From Glycomyces sp. L485 (GTDB lineage: Bacteria > Actinomycetota > Actinomycetes > Mycobacteriales > Micromonosporaceae), in contig NZ_JAKZEW010000023.1 in assembly GCF_022548875.1 (NCBI RefSeq), positions 389 to 64,388 on the forward strand: DNA of 64,000 bases. Direction: 5' to 3'. The notes beneath the pieces are model-generated. The model had not been told where the DNA came from. It saw only the letters and a program-made list of their open reading frames with translations, and did not search any database. The position numbers were made by a program, and so were the translations under genes. Below, one piece after another: positions 11,217 to 20,185 of the stretch (position 1 is the stretch's first letter; every line of letters begins with the position of its first letter).

Positions 11217-12229
11217 TGACCGTTCTGACCGACCGCTACGCCGCCGAGCGCGAGGCCATCGACGCAGGGCTGCGGTCCGCCGTCGACCGGCTTCCCGCGG
11301 CGGCATCCCGCGGTGCCGCCTACCACTTCGGCTGGACCGACGCCGCCGGAGCCGAGACCGGCCGCGGTTCCGGCAAGGCCCTGCGCCCGCTGCTGACGCT
11401 CCTGGCCGCCAAGGCCGCGGGCGGCGACTGGCGGGCCGCCGTCCCCGCGGCGGTGGCCGTGGAGCTGGTCCACAACTTCTCGCTCGTCCACGACGACATC
11501 ATCGACCGCGACGCCATGCGCCGGCACCGCCCGACCGTGTGGAAGGTCTTCGGCACCACCGAGGCGATCCTCATCGGTGACGCCATGCACGCCTTGGCCT
11601 TCGAGGTCCTGTCCGACCCCGGCGACGACCGTGCCGCGGTCGGGGCCGGGCAGCTCGCCGCGACCGTGCGGACCCTGGTCGAGGGCCAGCTGGCCGACAC
11701 GGTCTTCGAGCGGCGCGAGCACGTCGGCCTGGCCGAGTGCATCGCGATGTCGGAGGCGAAGACCGCCTCACTCATGGGCTGCGCGACCTCGCTCGGCGCA
11801 CTGTACGGAGGCGGGAGCGAGACGCAGGTGCGGGCGCTGCGTGACTTCGGTCTACGGCTGGGCCTGGCGTTCCAGCACGTCGACGACCTGCTCGGCATCT
11901 GGGGCGACCCGGAGGTCACCGGGAAGTCGGTGTACTCGGACCTGCGCAACCGCAAGAGATCGCTGCCGGTGACGGCGGCGCTCGGCTCGGTCGGTCCCGA
12001 GGCCGCCGAACTGGCGCGGCTCTACCGCGGCACGGCCCCGCTCGACGAATCGCAGCTGCGGCGCGCCGCCGAACTGGTCGAGGCCTGCGGCGGCAGGAGC
12101 GCCAGCGAGTCCGCCGCCGCGAGGCTCGCCGCGGCGGCCTCTGCGGCCCTCGCGACCGCCGGCCTGCGGCCCGAGGTCGTCGAGGAGCTCGACGGCGTCG
12201 CAGCGAGCACGGTGGGGAGGACGCGGTGA
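11217..12229 (+). CDS. Polyprenyl (likely farnesyl/geranylgeranyl) diphosphate synthase, probable encapsulin cargo
   Basis: A 336-residue all-helical isoprenyl diphosphate synthase. The first Asp-rich motif is D93-D-I-I-D97, followed by '[16 protein letters not shown]', a wording I associate with the polyprenyl transferases that accompany Family 2 encapsulins; the second Asp-rich motif is 'DDLLGIWGD' (223-231). Phe five residues before the first motif suggests a limited chain length (C15 more than C20), which would feed the geosmin synthase, but this is inference. No long disordered targeting tail is present, only a short '[14 protein letters not shown]' N-terminus, so how it would be loaded is unclear. 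Its stop overlaps the ispH start by ATGA. Confidence 0.9.
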
Positions 12230-13209
12230 GCCGGCCCCGGCGAGTCCTGCTGCCGTCCCCGCGGTCGTTCTGCGCGGGCGTGGAGCGGGCCATCGACATC
12301 GTGGAGCGCCTGTTGGAGCGGCACGGCCCGCCGGTCTACGTGCGCAACCAGATCGTCCACAACGCCCACGTCGTGGGCGGGTTGGAGTCCCGGGGCGTGG
12401 TCTTCGTGTCCGACCTCGACGAGGTCCCCAAGGACGCCCCGGTCGTGTTCTCGGCACACGGCGTGGCCCCGGCGGTGGAGTCCGAGGCCGCTAGGCGGGG
12501 ACTGGACGCGGTCGACGCGACGTGCCCACTGGTGTCGAAGGTCCACGCCGAAGCGGGGAGGGCGGCCGACGCCGGGGACACCGTAGTCCTCATCGGACAC
12601 GCCGGGCACGAGGAGGTCGTCGGCACCATGGGCGTCGCCCCGGAGCTGACGGTGCTGGTGGAGGGGGTCGAGGACGCCGAACGCCTGGTCGTCCCCGACC
12701 CCGACCGGCTCACCTACCTGGCGCAGACGACGTTGGCCGTTGCCGAGGTCGAGCGGATCGCGGCCGCGCTGCGGCGGCGCTTCCCGAAGATCAAGGCCCC
12801 GAAGACCGACGACGTCTGCTACGCCACCACGAACCGCCAGGCCGCTCTGGCGGCAGTGGTGGACGAGGCGGACCTGGTGCTCGTGGTCGGCTCGGTGAAC
12901 TCCTCGAACTCGAACCGGCTCGTGGAGCTGGCGTGCGAGTCGGGCACCGAGGCGCGCTTGATCGACGGTGCGCACGAGATCGACCCGCGCTGGCTGGCGT
13001 CCGCCGGCACCGTGGCGGTCACCGCCGGAGCCTCGGCCCCGCCTCCCCTGGTAGACGAGGTGGTGTCGGTGATAGCGAGCCTTGGCCCGATCGAGGTCGT
13101 GGAGCGCAGCGTCGCCGAGGAGCAAGTGGAATTCCTGCTCCCCCAGCGCCTCCGCAAACCAGAGGCGGTCACCCGCGGCGAACCGACCGACGTTCCCAGA
13201 GGTCCGTAG
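12226..13209 (+). CDS. ispH: 4-Hydroxy-3-methylbut-2-enyl diphosphate reductase
   Basis: IspH (LytB) is the iron-sulfur enzyme of the last MEP-pathway step, yielding IPP and DMAPP. The 327-residue protein keeps the three cluster cysteines: C16 in 'SFCAGV', C100 in 'DATCPLV', and C198 in '[10 protein letters not shown]'. The '[11 protein letters not shown]' and '[13 protein letters not shown]' segments with the catalytic Glu are also present. It starts inside the polyprenyl synthase stop (ATGA), so the two are co-translated and together would convert HMBPP into prenyl diphosphate. A second, housekeeping ispH elsewhere in the genome is possible. It is convergent with the nitrate reductase gene. 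Confidence 0.95.
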   Translation: MSRPRRVLLPSPRSFCAGVERAIDIVERLLERHGPPVYVRNQIVHNAHVVGGLESRGVVFVSDLDEVPKDAPVVFSAHGVAPAVESEAARRGLDAVDATCPLVSKVHAEAGRAADAGDTVVLIGHAGHEEVVGTMGVAPELTVLVEGVEDAERLVVPDPDRLTYLAQTTLAVAEVERIAAALRRRFPKIKAPKTDDVCYATTNRQAALAAVVDEADLVLVVGSVNSSNSNRLVELACESGTEARLIDGAHEIDPRWLASAGTVAVTAGASAPPPLVDEVVSVIASLGPIEVVERSVAEEQVEFLLPQRLRKPEAVTRGEPTDVPRGP

Positions 13210-13259
13210 GCCGCACCATCACGGCCGACGTTGCACCCCGACGGGGTCGTCGACCAGCG

Positions 13260-15299
13260 TCAGGGCTTGGCGGCCGGGCCGATCTTCACCGCGCAGACCT
13301 TGAACTCGGGCATCCGCGAGATCGGGTCGAGCACGTCCGAGACGGCGGCGTTCGCGTTCGCCGCGCCAGGGAAGTGGAACGGGGAGAACACCGTGTCCGG
13401 CCTGATGTCGTTCGTCAGCCGCGCCGGAGCGGTGTAGGAGCCGCGCCGCGAGGTCACGCGCACCCAGTCGCCCTCGTTGATGCCGTAGCGCACGGCCGCG
13501 TCGGGGTGGATCTGGAGGAACTGCTCTCCGTCGAGCGAGTCGATCAGGCGGGTCTGCGCGCCCGACTGGTACTGGGTGAGGACGCGCCCGGTCGTCAGGT
13601 ACAGCGGGTAGACGTCGTCGCGCCGCTCGGCCGGGTGCCGGTAGTCGACGGCGACGAACCTGGCCTTCCCGTCGGGGGTGTTGAACTTGAAGTCGGCGAA
13701 CATCCGGGGCGTGCCCTCGTGGTCGGGCGCGGGCACGGGCCACTGGAAGGTCCGCTCCTCCAGACGGTCGTACGTGACGCCCGAGTAGTCGGCCTTGCCA
13801 CCGGCCGAGGCCCGCCCGAGCTCCTCGAAGATCGCCTCGGGGTCGGTGGAGTACGTGCCGGGGGCGTCGAGCCGCTTCGCCAGCTCGGCCATCACCCACA
13901 GGTCGCTGTAGACGCCTTCGGGAGCGGGCCTCAGCGCCCGGCGGCGGATGATCCGGCCCTCCAGGTTCGTCATCGTGCCGTCCTCCTCGGCCCACTGAGT
14001 GACCGGCAGGACCACCTCGGCCAGCTCGGCGGTCTCGGACTTGACGAAGTCGAACGACACCAGCGACTCCAAGGCGCGCAAGCGATCCGACACGCGAGCA
14101 GCGCGGGGTGCCGAGACGACCGGGTTCGATCCGAGCACGAACAGCATCTTGACCTCGTCACCGCACTTGCGCAGCAGCTCCACGGCCGAGACTCCCGGCC
14201 CGGGGATGATCTCGGGGTCGACGCCCCAGACTGCCGCGACATGCTCGCGCGCCGCCGGGTCGGTGATCATGCGGTAGCCGGGCAGCTGGTCGGACTTCTG
14301 GCCGTGCTCGCGACCGCCCTGCCCGTTGCCCTGCCCGGTGATGCAGCCGTATCCCGAGGACGGTTTCCCGGGCAGGCCGAGCGCCAAAGCGAGGTTGATC
14401 CACGCGGTGACGGTGTCGACGCCCTTGGCATGCTGCTCGGAGCCGCGCGCGGTCAGGATCGCGACCTTCCCGCGGGTGAGGAGCCTGGCGGTGGCGTACA
14501 GGTCGGGGACGGACACGCCGGTGATGCGCTCGACGAACGCCGGCCAGTAGCCCGCGGCGGTCTGGCGGACCTCGTCGAAGCCGGTGGTGTTGGCGCCGAT
14601 GTAGTCGTGGTCGATGTAGCCCTGCTCGATCGCGATGTGCAGCAGGCCGTTGGCGAGCGCGAGGTCCGTGCCCGGCTGGGGCTGTAGGTGGAGCTGCGCG
14701 CTCTCGGCGGTGGCGGTGCGGCGCGGGTCGACGACGATGAGCTCGCTGTTGGTCAGGTGCCGCATGAAGGGGGGCATGGTCTCGGCCGGGTTCGCGCCGA
14801 CCAGGAGCACCACGTCCGCTTCCTTGAGGTCCTCGGTGGGGAACGGCAGGCCGCGGTCGACGCCGAAGGACCGGTTGAGCGCCCCGGCCGCCGACGACAT
14901 GCAGAACCTGCCGTTGTAGTCGATGTGCTTGCTGCCCAAGGCGAGCCGGGTCCACTTGCCGAGCTGGTAGACCTTCTCGTTGGTGAGCCCGCCGCCGCCG
15001 AAGACGCCTACCGCGTCCTTGCCGTGCTCGGCCTGGACCGCGCGGACCTTCTCGGCGACGTGGTCGAGCGCGGCCTCCCACGAGACCGGCTTCCCGTGCA
15101 GCAGCGGGGTGGTGATGCGTCCGGGGTGGTCGAGCAGCTCGGGCGCGGTCCAGCCCTTCTTGCACATGCCCCCGCCCCTCGGCGCGGCCGTGACGGCGCC
15201 CGCCTCGTCCTGCTCAAGCCGCATCCCGCATTGCAGGGCGCAGTACGGGCAGTGGGTGTCGGCGGTTCGGACGACGGGGAGGCTGGTGCGAACGCTCAT
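13260..15299 (-). CDS. nasA: Assimilatory nitrate reductase, molybdopterin catalytic subunit
   Basis: The 679-residue molybdopterin oxidoreductase has a [4Fe-4S] motif at the N-terminus (C17, C20, C24, C46), a molybdopterin domain with 'VDPRRTATAESAQLHL' and 'GQGNGQGGREHG', and a C-terminal cofactor-binding domain ('PLYLTTGRVLTQYQSGAQT'). No signal peptide is visible, so it acts in the cytoplasm. It lacks the BFD/ferredoxin extension of some NasA proteins, fitting with a separate electron-transfer flavoprotein (5322-6743). It lies downstream of narK but has its own GlnR-like box after a hairpin. A formate-dehydrogenase-like role is less likely given narK and nirBD. Confidence 0.92.
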   Translation of the reverse strand: MSVRTSLPVVRTADTHCPYCALQCGMRLEQDEAGAVTAAPRGGGMCKKGWTAPELLDHPGRITTPLLHGKPVSWEAALDHVAEKVRAVQAEHGKDAVGVFGGGGLTNEKVYQLGKWTRLALGSKHIDYNGRFCMSSAAGALNRSFGVDRGLPFPTEDLKEADVVLLVGANPAETMPPFMRHLTNSELIVVDPRRTATAESAQLHLQPQPGTDLALANGLLHIAIEQGYIDHDYIGANTTGFDEVRQTAAGYWPAFVERITGVSVPDLYATARLLTRGKVAILTARGSEQHAKGVDTVTAWINLALALGLPGKPSSGYGCITGQGNGQGGREHGQKSDQLPGYRMITDPAAREHVAAVWGVDPEIIPGPGVSAVELLRKCGDEVKMLFVLGSNPVVSAPRAARVSDRLRALESLVSFDFVKSETAELAEVVLPVTQWAEEDGTMTNLEGRIIRRRALRPAPEGVYSDLWVMAELAKRLDAPGTYSTDPEAIFEELGRASAGGKADYSGVTYDRLEERTFQWPVPAPDHEGTPRMFADFKFNTPDGKARFVAVDYRHPAERRDDVYPLYLTTGRVLTQYQSGAQTRLIDSLDGEQFLQIHPDAAVRYGINEGDWVRVTSRRGSYTAPARLTNDIRPDTVFSPFHFPGAANANAAVSDVLDPISRMPEFKVCAVKIGPAAKP

Positions 15300-15321
15300 G
15301 GGGCGAGTCTGCCCAGAGGCG

Positions 15322-15360
15322 GTTACAACGTCACGAGCCGAATGTTTCCGGAATGCTAAG
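15322..15360 (-). promoter_or_regulatory. GlnR-like box upstream of the nitrate reductase gene
   Basis: GTTAC (15322-15326), N17, GTTTC (15344-15348), N6, GCTAAG (15355-15360) on the plus strand: the same spacing and core words as the box at 6859-6899. It ends 23 bases upstream of the nitrate reductase ATG, and its far edge abuts the narK hairpin. Confidence 0.65.
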
Positions 15361-15397
15361 TGGCCCGCAATGTCCTTGACTGACGATTGCGGGCCAC
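15360..15397 (-). terminator. Hairpin terminator after narK
   Basis: Perfect 12-base inverted repeat, GTGGCCCGCAAT and its complement, around a 14-base loop, located 26 bases beyond the narK stop. It separates narK from the nitrate reductase promoter. Confidence 0.7.
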
Positions 15398-15422
15398 CTG
15401 TCGCGCGGATCGGATTCGGGGG

Positions 15423-16838
15423 CTAGACCTTCGCGTAAGCGAGGCTCGGGGACTGCTCGACCAAGACCTTGCGCTGGTAGAACCACCAGTTCATGAGCAG
15501 GAACAGCGCGTAGAAGGCGAGGAAGCCGTACATGGCGACCACGACCGACCCGGTCTGCTCGTTCGAGATCCGGAAGCCCTGGTTGATGAGGAAGCCGCCG
15601 AAGGCGCCGATCGCGGAGATCCAGCCGAGCGCCGCAGCGGTGAGCTTCTTGGCCTGCACGACCTCGGCGGCGGTGGTCTCGCGTCCGGCGGTGGCCGTGG
15701 CCTCGGCCTGGAAGATCGCCGGGATCGACCGGTACGTCGAGCCGTTCGCGACACCGCTCATCAGGAACAGCACCATGAAGGAGACGAAGAACAGCGCGAA
15801 CGAGCCGGCGTTGATGCCGCCGATGGCGCCGAGGACGCCGGCGCCCATGAGGATGAACGACAGGCTCGTGATCGGGGCGCCGGCCCACTTGTCGGAGAGC
15901 CATCCGCCGACCGGACGCGACAGCGATCCGACCAGGGGCCCGAGCGCGGCCAGCCACAGCGACTGGAACTCGGGGAACTCGATCTTGATGACCAGCGGGA
16001 ACGCGAAGGAGTAACCGATGAACGACCCGAACGTGCCGATGTACAGGACGCTCATGATCCAGGTGTGCTTGCGCGTCAGCGCGGGCAGCTGCTGCTTGAT
16101 CGGGGTGCGCGAGACGGACAGGTTGTCCATGTAGCGCCAGGCCATGAACGCGGCGAAGACTCCCAGGACCAGCCACAGCAGCGGCACGTTGTGCAGCCAG
16201 ATGCTGTCTCCGGCGGCGTTGGTGCCCTGCGAGGCGCCGAAGATGCCGAGCACGATCACGAACGGGCCGACGAACTGCACCGCCGGGACGCCGATGTTGC
16301 CGCCCGCGGCGTTGACGCCGAGCGCCGTTCCGCGGTACCGCTCGGGATAGAAGTAGGAGATGTTCGCCATCGAGGAGGCGAAGTTGCCGCCCCCGAACCC
16401 GGCGGTGACGCCCGCGAGGATGAACAGCCAGTACGGGGTGCCAGGGGTCATGAGGCAGTAGGCCAGCAGCGCGGTCGGGATGACCAGCAGGGCGGCCGAG
16501 ATGATGGTCCAGTTGCGCCCGCCGAAGATCGCGACGGCGGCGGTGTAGGGGATGCGCAGGAACGAGCCCACGAGGTTCGGTATGGCGGTGAGCCAGAACA
16601 GCTGGCTCGTGGAGAACTCGAAGCCCGCGACCGCCAGGTAGGGCGCGATGATCGAGAACATCACCCAGACCGAGAAGCCCAGGTGTTCGGCGATGACCGA
16701 CCACAGCAGGTTGCGCTTGGCGATCTTCTTGCCGGTCGACTGCCAGAAGGCTTCGTCGTCCGGTCTCCAGTCAGAGATCCATCCCTTGCGGGCTTCGGTC
16801 GGCTCATCGGCCGCGGTCTTAGGCATTGTCGCTGTCAT
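15423..16838 (-). CDS. narK: Nitrate/nitrite MFS transporter
   Basis: A 471-residue major facilitator with about 12 membrane helices, belonging to the nitrate-nitrite porter family: nitrate-signature glycine-rich segments 'AGFGGGNFASSMANISYFYP' (helix 5) and 'GAGVLGAIGGINAGSFALFF' are visible, as is the conserved Arg in 'GSFLRIPYTA'. The N-terminus has a ~50-residue cytoplasmic lead. It imports nitrate for the adjacent cytoplasmic nitrate reductase. A weaker GlnR-like spacing occurs upstream (16895-16921). Divergent from an ABC exporter operon. Confidence 0.93.
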   Translation of the reverse strand: MTATMPKTAADEPTEARKGWISDWRPDDEAFWQSTGKKIAKRNLLWSVIAEHLGFSVWVMFSIIAPYLAVAGFEFSTSQLFWLTAIPNLVGSFLRIPYTAAVAIFGGRNWTIISAALLVIPTALLAYCLMTPGTPYWLFILAGVTAGFGGGNFASSMANISYFYPERYRGTALGVNAAGGNIGVPAVQFVGPFVIVLGIFGASQGTNAAGDSIWLHNVPLLWLVLGVFAAFMAWRYMDNLSVSRTPIKQQLPALTRKHTWIMSVLYIGTFGSFIGYSFAFPLVIKIEFPEFQSLWLAALGPLVGSLSRPVGGWLSDKWAGAPITSLSFILMGAGVLGAIGGINAGSFALFFVSFMVLFLMSGVANGSTYRSIPAIFQAEATATAGRETTAAEVVQAKKLTAAALGWISAIGAFGGFLINQGFRISNEQTGSVVVAMYGFLAFYALFLLMNWWFYQRKVLVEQSPSLAYAKV

Positions 16839-16894
16839 GCCGACTACCGTCGACCAGCGGCGTTGCCTGTTCGTGCGGCAGCTGTGCCAGCACG

Positions 16895-16921
16895 ATGAAG
16901 TTCAGCTCACGGTTCTGTTAC
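16895..16921 (-). promoter_or_regulatory. Weak GlnR-like site upstream of narK
   Basis: Plus strand ATGAA-N6-CTCAC-N6-GTTAC; the 11-base periodicity matches the two stronger boxes, but only the outer GTTAC is a good match. It ends 83 bases upstream of the narK ATG. Confidence 0.3.
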
Positions 16922-17021
16922 GGAGAGTGTGAAGGGCGCCGGGAGTGCCTTCCGGTCCCCGCGGACGCGCCGAGAAGGCGAGAACCGCGTCACATCGGTC
17001 GATGGCATAGCTTTAAGAGCT

Positions 17022-17939
17022 ATGGACGCCGCCATCGAGGTCACCGACCTCTACAAGAGCTACCGCGGCCGCAGGATCGGGGAGATCCGCGCGGTCGACG
17101 GGGTGAGCTTCCGCGTCGAGCCCGGCGAGTTCTTCGGCATCCTCGGCCCCAACGGGGCGGGGAAGACGACGACGCTGGAGATCGTCGAGGGCCTGCGCAA
17201 GCCCGACCGCGGCGCAGTGCGCGTGCTCGGGCACTCCCCGTGGCCGCATTCGCCGCGGCTGGCGCGCCGCATCGGCGTGCAGCTCCAGGCGTCCGCGTTC
17301 TTCGAGTTCCTGACGGTCAAGGAGCAGATCGAGACGTTCGCCGAGCTCTACGACGCCGGCAAGCCGCGCGCCGCAGAGATGCTCGACCAGGTGGGCCTGG
17401 GCGACAAGGCGGACACGCGGTGCCAGAAGCTCTCGGGCGGGCAGCAGCAGCGACTGTCGATCGCATGCGCGCTCGTCGGCGACCCGGAGCTGGTCTTCCT
17501 CGACGAGCCGACCGCCTCGCTCGACCCGCAGGCACGGCGGAACCTGTGGGACCTGATGCGGGCGATAAACGACGAGGGCCGAACCGTGGTGCTGACGACG
17601 CACTACATGGAGGAGGCCGAGGCGCTGTGCGACCGCGTCGCGATCATGGACGCGGGGAAGATCCTCGCGGTGGACTCCCCCGCGGAGCTCATCCGCATCC
17701 AGGACGCGCCGACGCGCGTGACCGTCGCGGCCGGGCAGCTCACCGAGGAGCGCGTCAAGGAACTCGCGGCCGGGGACACCGTGACCGGTGACGACGACAC
17801 CGTGGTGTTCGAGACCCGCGACCCTCGGAAGCTGCTGACGGCGCTGGCCTCCGAAGGTGCCCTGGAGGGCCTGGCGGTGCGCACGGCGAACCTCGAAGAC
17901 GTGTTCTTGAAGGTGACCGGACGGGAGTGGCGGGAATGA
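17022..17939 (+). CDS. ABC transporter ATP-binding protein (ABC-2/DrrA type)
   Basis: The 305-residue ATPase has Walker A 'GPNGAGKTT', signature 'LSGGQQQRLSIACAL', Walker B 'LVFLDEPTASLD' and the switch His in 'TTHYMEEAEALCDR'. The C-terminal ~80 residues are the variable regulatory part seen in DrrA-like exporters. ATG 17022 is chosen because the protein then begins directly with 'IEVTDLYKSYRG'; upstream in-frame residues are not family-like. Its stop overlaps the permease ATG (ATGA). The substrate is unknown; drug, lipid or antibiotic export is typical. Divergent from narK. Confidence 0.9.
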   Translation: MDAAIEVTDLYKSYRGRRIGEIRAVDGVSFRVEPGEFFGILGPNGAGKTTTLEIVEGLRKPDRGAVRVLGHSPWPHSPRLARRIGVQLQASAFFEFLTVKEQIETFAELYDAGKPRAAEMLDQVGLGDKADTRCQKLSGGQQQRLSIACALVGDPELVFLDEPTASLDPQARRNLWDLMRAINDEGRTVVLTTHYMEEAEALCDRVAIMDAGKILAVDSPAELIRIQDAPTRVTVAAGQLTEERVKELAAGDTVTGDDDTVVFETRDPRKLLTALASEGALEGLAVRTANLEDVFLKVTGREWRE

Positions 17940-19030
17940 GTGTGGAGACGCCGGTACGGGCCGAGGCGCAGGCGCCTCGGTCGCGCGCGTTCCTCAGTCT
18001 GGTGAGGGCGTTCGGGCTCACCTGGCTGCGGGACCGCTCGCAGGTGTTCTTCAACCTGGTGCTGCCCGGGATGTTCCTGGTGCTGCTGGTGAGCGTCTAC
18101 GGATCCAACGAGGCGCCCGTGCCGACGGTTCTCGCGGTCGGCGACGCGCCGATCCTCGACACTGCCGAGCCCGGCGAGTTCGAGGTGGACGAGGCGGCGA
18201 GTCTCGCCGAGGCGCTGGAGGCGCTCGCGGACGGCGACGCCGACGCGGCGATCGTCGAGGACGGCCTGTCGATCACGGTGCACTACTCGCAGACCAATGC
18301 CACGGGGGGCGCGATCGCGCTGGACCGGCTGGAGGCGCTGGTCGATGACGCCAATGTCGAGGTGCTGACGGCGGCGGCCGGGGAGGCGCCGCTGCTCGAC
18401 CTGGAGACGAGCGCGGCCGAGAACAACTCGCTCCAGCCCGTCCAGTACCTGGCGCCGGGCATCCTGGCATGGGGCATCGCGATCTCGGGCGTGTTCGGGG
18501 CGGCGGGGACGATCGTGGACTGGAAGCGCGACAAGCTGATGCGGCGCCTGCGGATGACGCCGGCGTCGGCCGGGACCTTCGTCGGCGCGCGGATCACGAT
18601 GAGTCTTCTGGTGGCGCTGGTACAGACGGCGCTGTTCCTGGCGATCGCGGTGGCGATGGGCTTGGAGCTGTCGGCGTGGACGTGGTTCGCGGTGCCGCTG
18701 GTGCTGCTGGGCACGGCCGCGTTCCTGGCGATCGGCGTGGTCATCGGCGGGATCGCGAAGACCGGGCCGGGCGCGGCGGGCCTGAGCAATATGGTGACGA
18801 TGCCGATGGCGTTCATCTCCGGGGCGTTCTTCCCGCTCGCGGCTTCACCGGAGTGGCTCCAGTGGGTGTCGGTGATCTCCCCGATGCGCTACCTCAACGA
18901 GTCGCTGCAGGCGGTGGTGGTCCGGGGCGCCTCACCGGTGACGGTGCTCCCCGAGATCGGCTTCCTGGCGGCCTTCGCCGCCGCGATAGCCCTCTTCGCC
19001 TGGAAGACCTTCAAGTACGACGAGCTCTAG
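17936..19030 (+). CDS. ABC-2 type exporter permease
   Basis: A 364-residue membrane protein: one N-terminal helix (about 35-55), a large extracytoplasmic loop of ~140 residues rich in Asp/Glu/Ala, then five C-terminal helices, including 'ILAWGIAISGVFGAAGTI' and 'MPMAFISGAFFPL'. This is the layout of YhgE/ABC-2 half-permeases that pair with DrrA-like ATPases. It starts inside the ATPase stop codon. The two genes form a simple exporter operon. Confidence 0.9.
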   Translation: MSVETPVRAEAQAPRSRAFLSLVRAFGLTWLRDRSQVFFNLVLPGMFLVLLVSVYGSNEAPVPTVLAVGDAPILDTAEPGEFEVDEAASLAEALEALADGDADAAIVEDGLSITVHYSQTNATGGAIALDRLEALVDDANVEVLTAAAGEAPLLDLETSAAENNSLQPVQYLAPGILAWGIAISGVFGAAGTIVDWKRDKLMRRLRMTPASAGTFVGARITMSLLVALVQTALFLAIAVAMGLELSAWTWFAVPLVLLGTAAFLAIGVVIGGIAKTGPGAAGLSNMVTMPMAFISGAFFPLAASPEWLQWVSVISPMRYLNESLQAVVVRGASPVTVLPEIGFLAAFAAAIALFAWKTFKYDEL

Positions 19031-19114
19031 CCTGTCTTGTTCATGAAGGTTGAGAGGGTTGTTCCTGCCGGGATCGAGGCGGCGGGCGTGGCACAGTGTA
19101 AGATCACGACTCTC

Positions 19115-19140
19115 CGACCGGGCGGGTGATCACCCGGTCG
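19115..19140. terminator. Hairpin between exporter operon and rsmI
   Basis: CGACCGGG and CCCGGTCG flank a 10-base loop; the 3' arm lies inside the last codons of the convergent rsmI gene. It may end transcription from either side. No T-run follows. Confidence 0.4.
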
Positions 19141-19984
19141 TGTTGATCAGCGCGTTGTAGACCTCGCGGCGGGGAACGCCGAATCGGGTCGCCACCTCTT
19201 TCATCGCGGCCTTGCGGTCCGTTCCCGCCGCTTCGAGGGCGGCCACCGCCGCCGCCAGAGCCTCCGGCGTGGCGTCTTCGGGGTCGGGCCCCGACCAGCC
19301 CTCGATCACCAGCGTGATCTCGCCGCGCGGCGGATCCGCCTGTGCCCCTTCGGCGAGCTCGCCGAGGCCGCCGCGGCGGACATCCTCATACGTCTTCGTC
19401 AGCTCCCGGCACAGCGCCGCGGCACGGTCCTCGCCGAAGGCTTCCGCCATGGCGCGCAACGTGTCCGCGATGCGCCGGGGCGATTCGAAGAACACCATCG
19501 TCCGCCGGTCCTCGGCCAGCGCCGCGAACAGCCGTCGACGCTCCCCCTCCTTGCGCGGCGCGAATCCCTCGAAGGAGAACCGGTCGCACGGCAGCCCGGA
19601 CAGCGCCAGCGCGGTCGTCACAGCGCTCGGACCGGGTGCCGCCGTCACCTCGATGCCTGCGTCGATCGCGGCCCGGACCAGGCGATATCCCGGATCCGAC
19701 ACCGACGGCATGCCACCGTCGGTGATGACGGCAACTCGCTTTCCGTCATACAATTGTTCGATAAGTGAATCAGTCTTGCCCGCCTCGTTGCCTTCGAAAT
19801 ACGACGTGATCGTTGCTCGCGCGGTCACACCCAGTTCGCCGAGCAGGCGCTGGAGTCGCCGGGTGTCCTCTGCGGCTATGACGTCGGCGCGGGCCAGCTC
19901 GGACGCCACCCGAGGTGAGGCGTCCTCTGGATTTCCCAGCGGCGCACCGAGAAGCACCAGAACACCGCTTGATGATGTTGACAC
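19130..19984 (-). CDS. rsmI: 16S rRNA (cytidine-1402-2'-O)-methyltransferase
   Basis: RsmI 2'-O-methylates C1402 in the ribosomal P site. The 284-residue protein has the tetrapyrrole-methylase-type fold: 'LVLLGAPLGNPEDASPRV' at the start, 'VIAAEDTRRLQRLL', 'VAVITDGGMPSVSDPGYRLVRAA', and 'VTAAPGPSAVTTALALSGLP'. The C-terminal small domain with 'ALAAAVAALEAAG' and a helix-turn-helix-like end is usual. GTG 19984 is chosen because it places the family N-terminus at residue 1; further upstream codons are not conserved. It is divergent from the Mrr-like gene. Confidence 0.93.
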   Translation of the reverse strand: MSTSSSGVLVLLGAPLGNPEDASPRVASELARADVIAAEDTRRLQRLLGELGVTARATITSYFEGNEAGKTDSLIEQLYDGKRVAVITDGGMPSVSDPGYRLVRAAIDAGIEVTAAPGPSAVTTALALSGLPCDRFSFEGFAPRKEGERRRLFAALAEDRRTMVFFESPRRIADTLRAMAEAFGEDRAAALCRELTKTYEDVRRGGLGELAEGAQADPPRGEITLVIEGWSGPDPEDATPEALAAAVAALEAAGTDRKAAMKEVATRFGVPRREVYNALINTTG

Positions 19985-20185
19985 CCGACCAGTATCCACT
20001 ACCGTGTTCGGCAGGACCGGTCTCGGTGACCGTGCGGCGACACCGCGCACATGCAAACTGCGCGGCCATGTTGTCGGGTACCGGACAGTGGCCTTACATA
20101 TGAGCGAACAGTAACGGATACTCGTTGTAACAACACAGGCGACATAACGCAGCTGCACGCCCTTCCGAACACAGTGGAGGCCGCC

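Noticed and set aside
13231-13247. Short CCCCG/CGGGG hairpin between ispH and the nitrate reductase gene
   Set aside because: The stem is only about five bases; too weak to call a terminator.
16929-17021. Longer N-terminus for the ABC ATPase
   Set aside because: These codons give residues unlike the family, whereas ATG 17022 starts right at the conserved beta strand.
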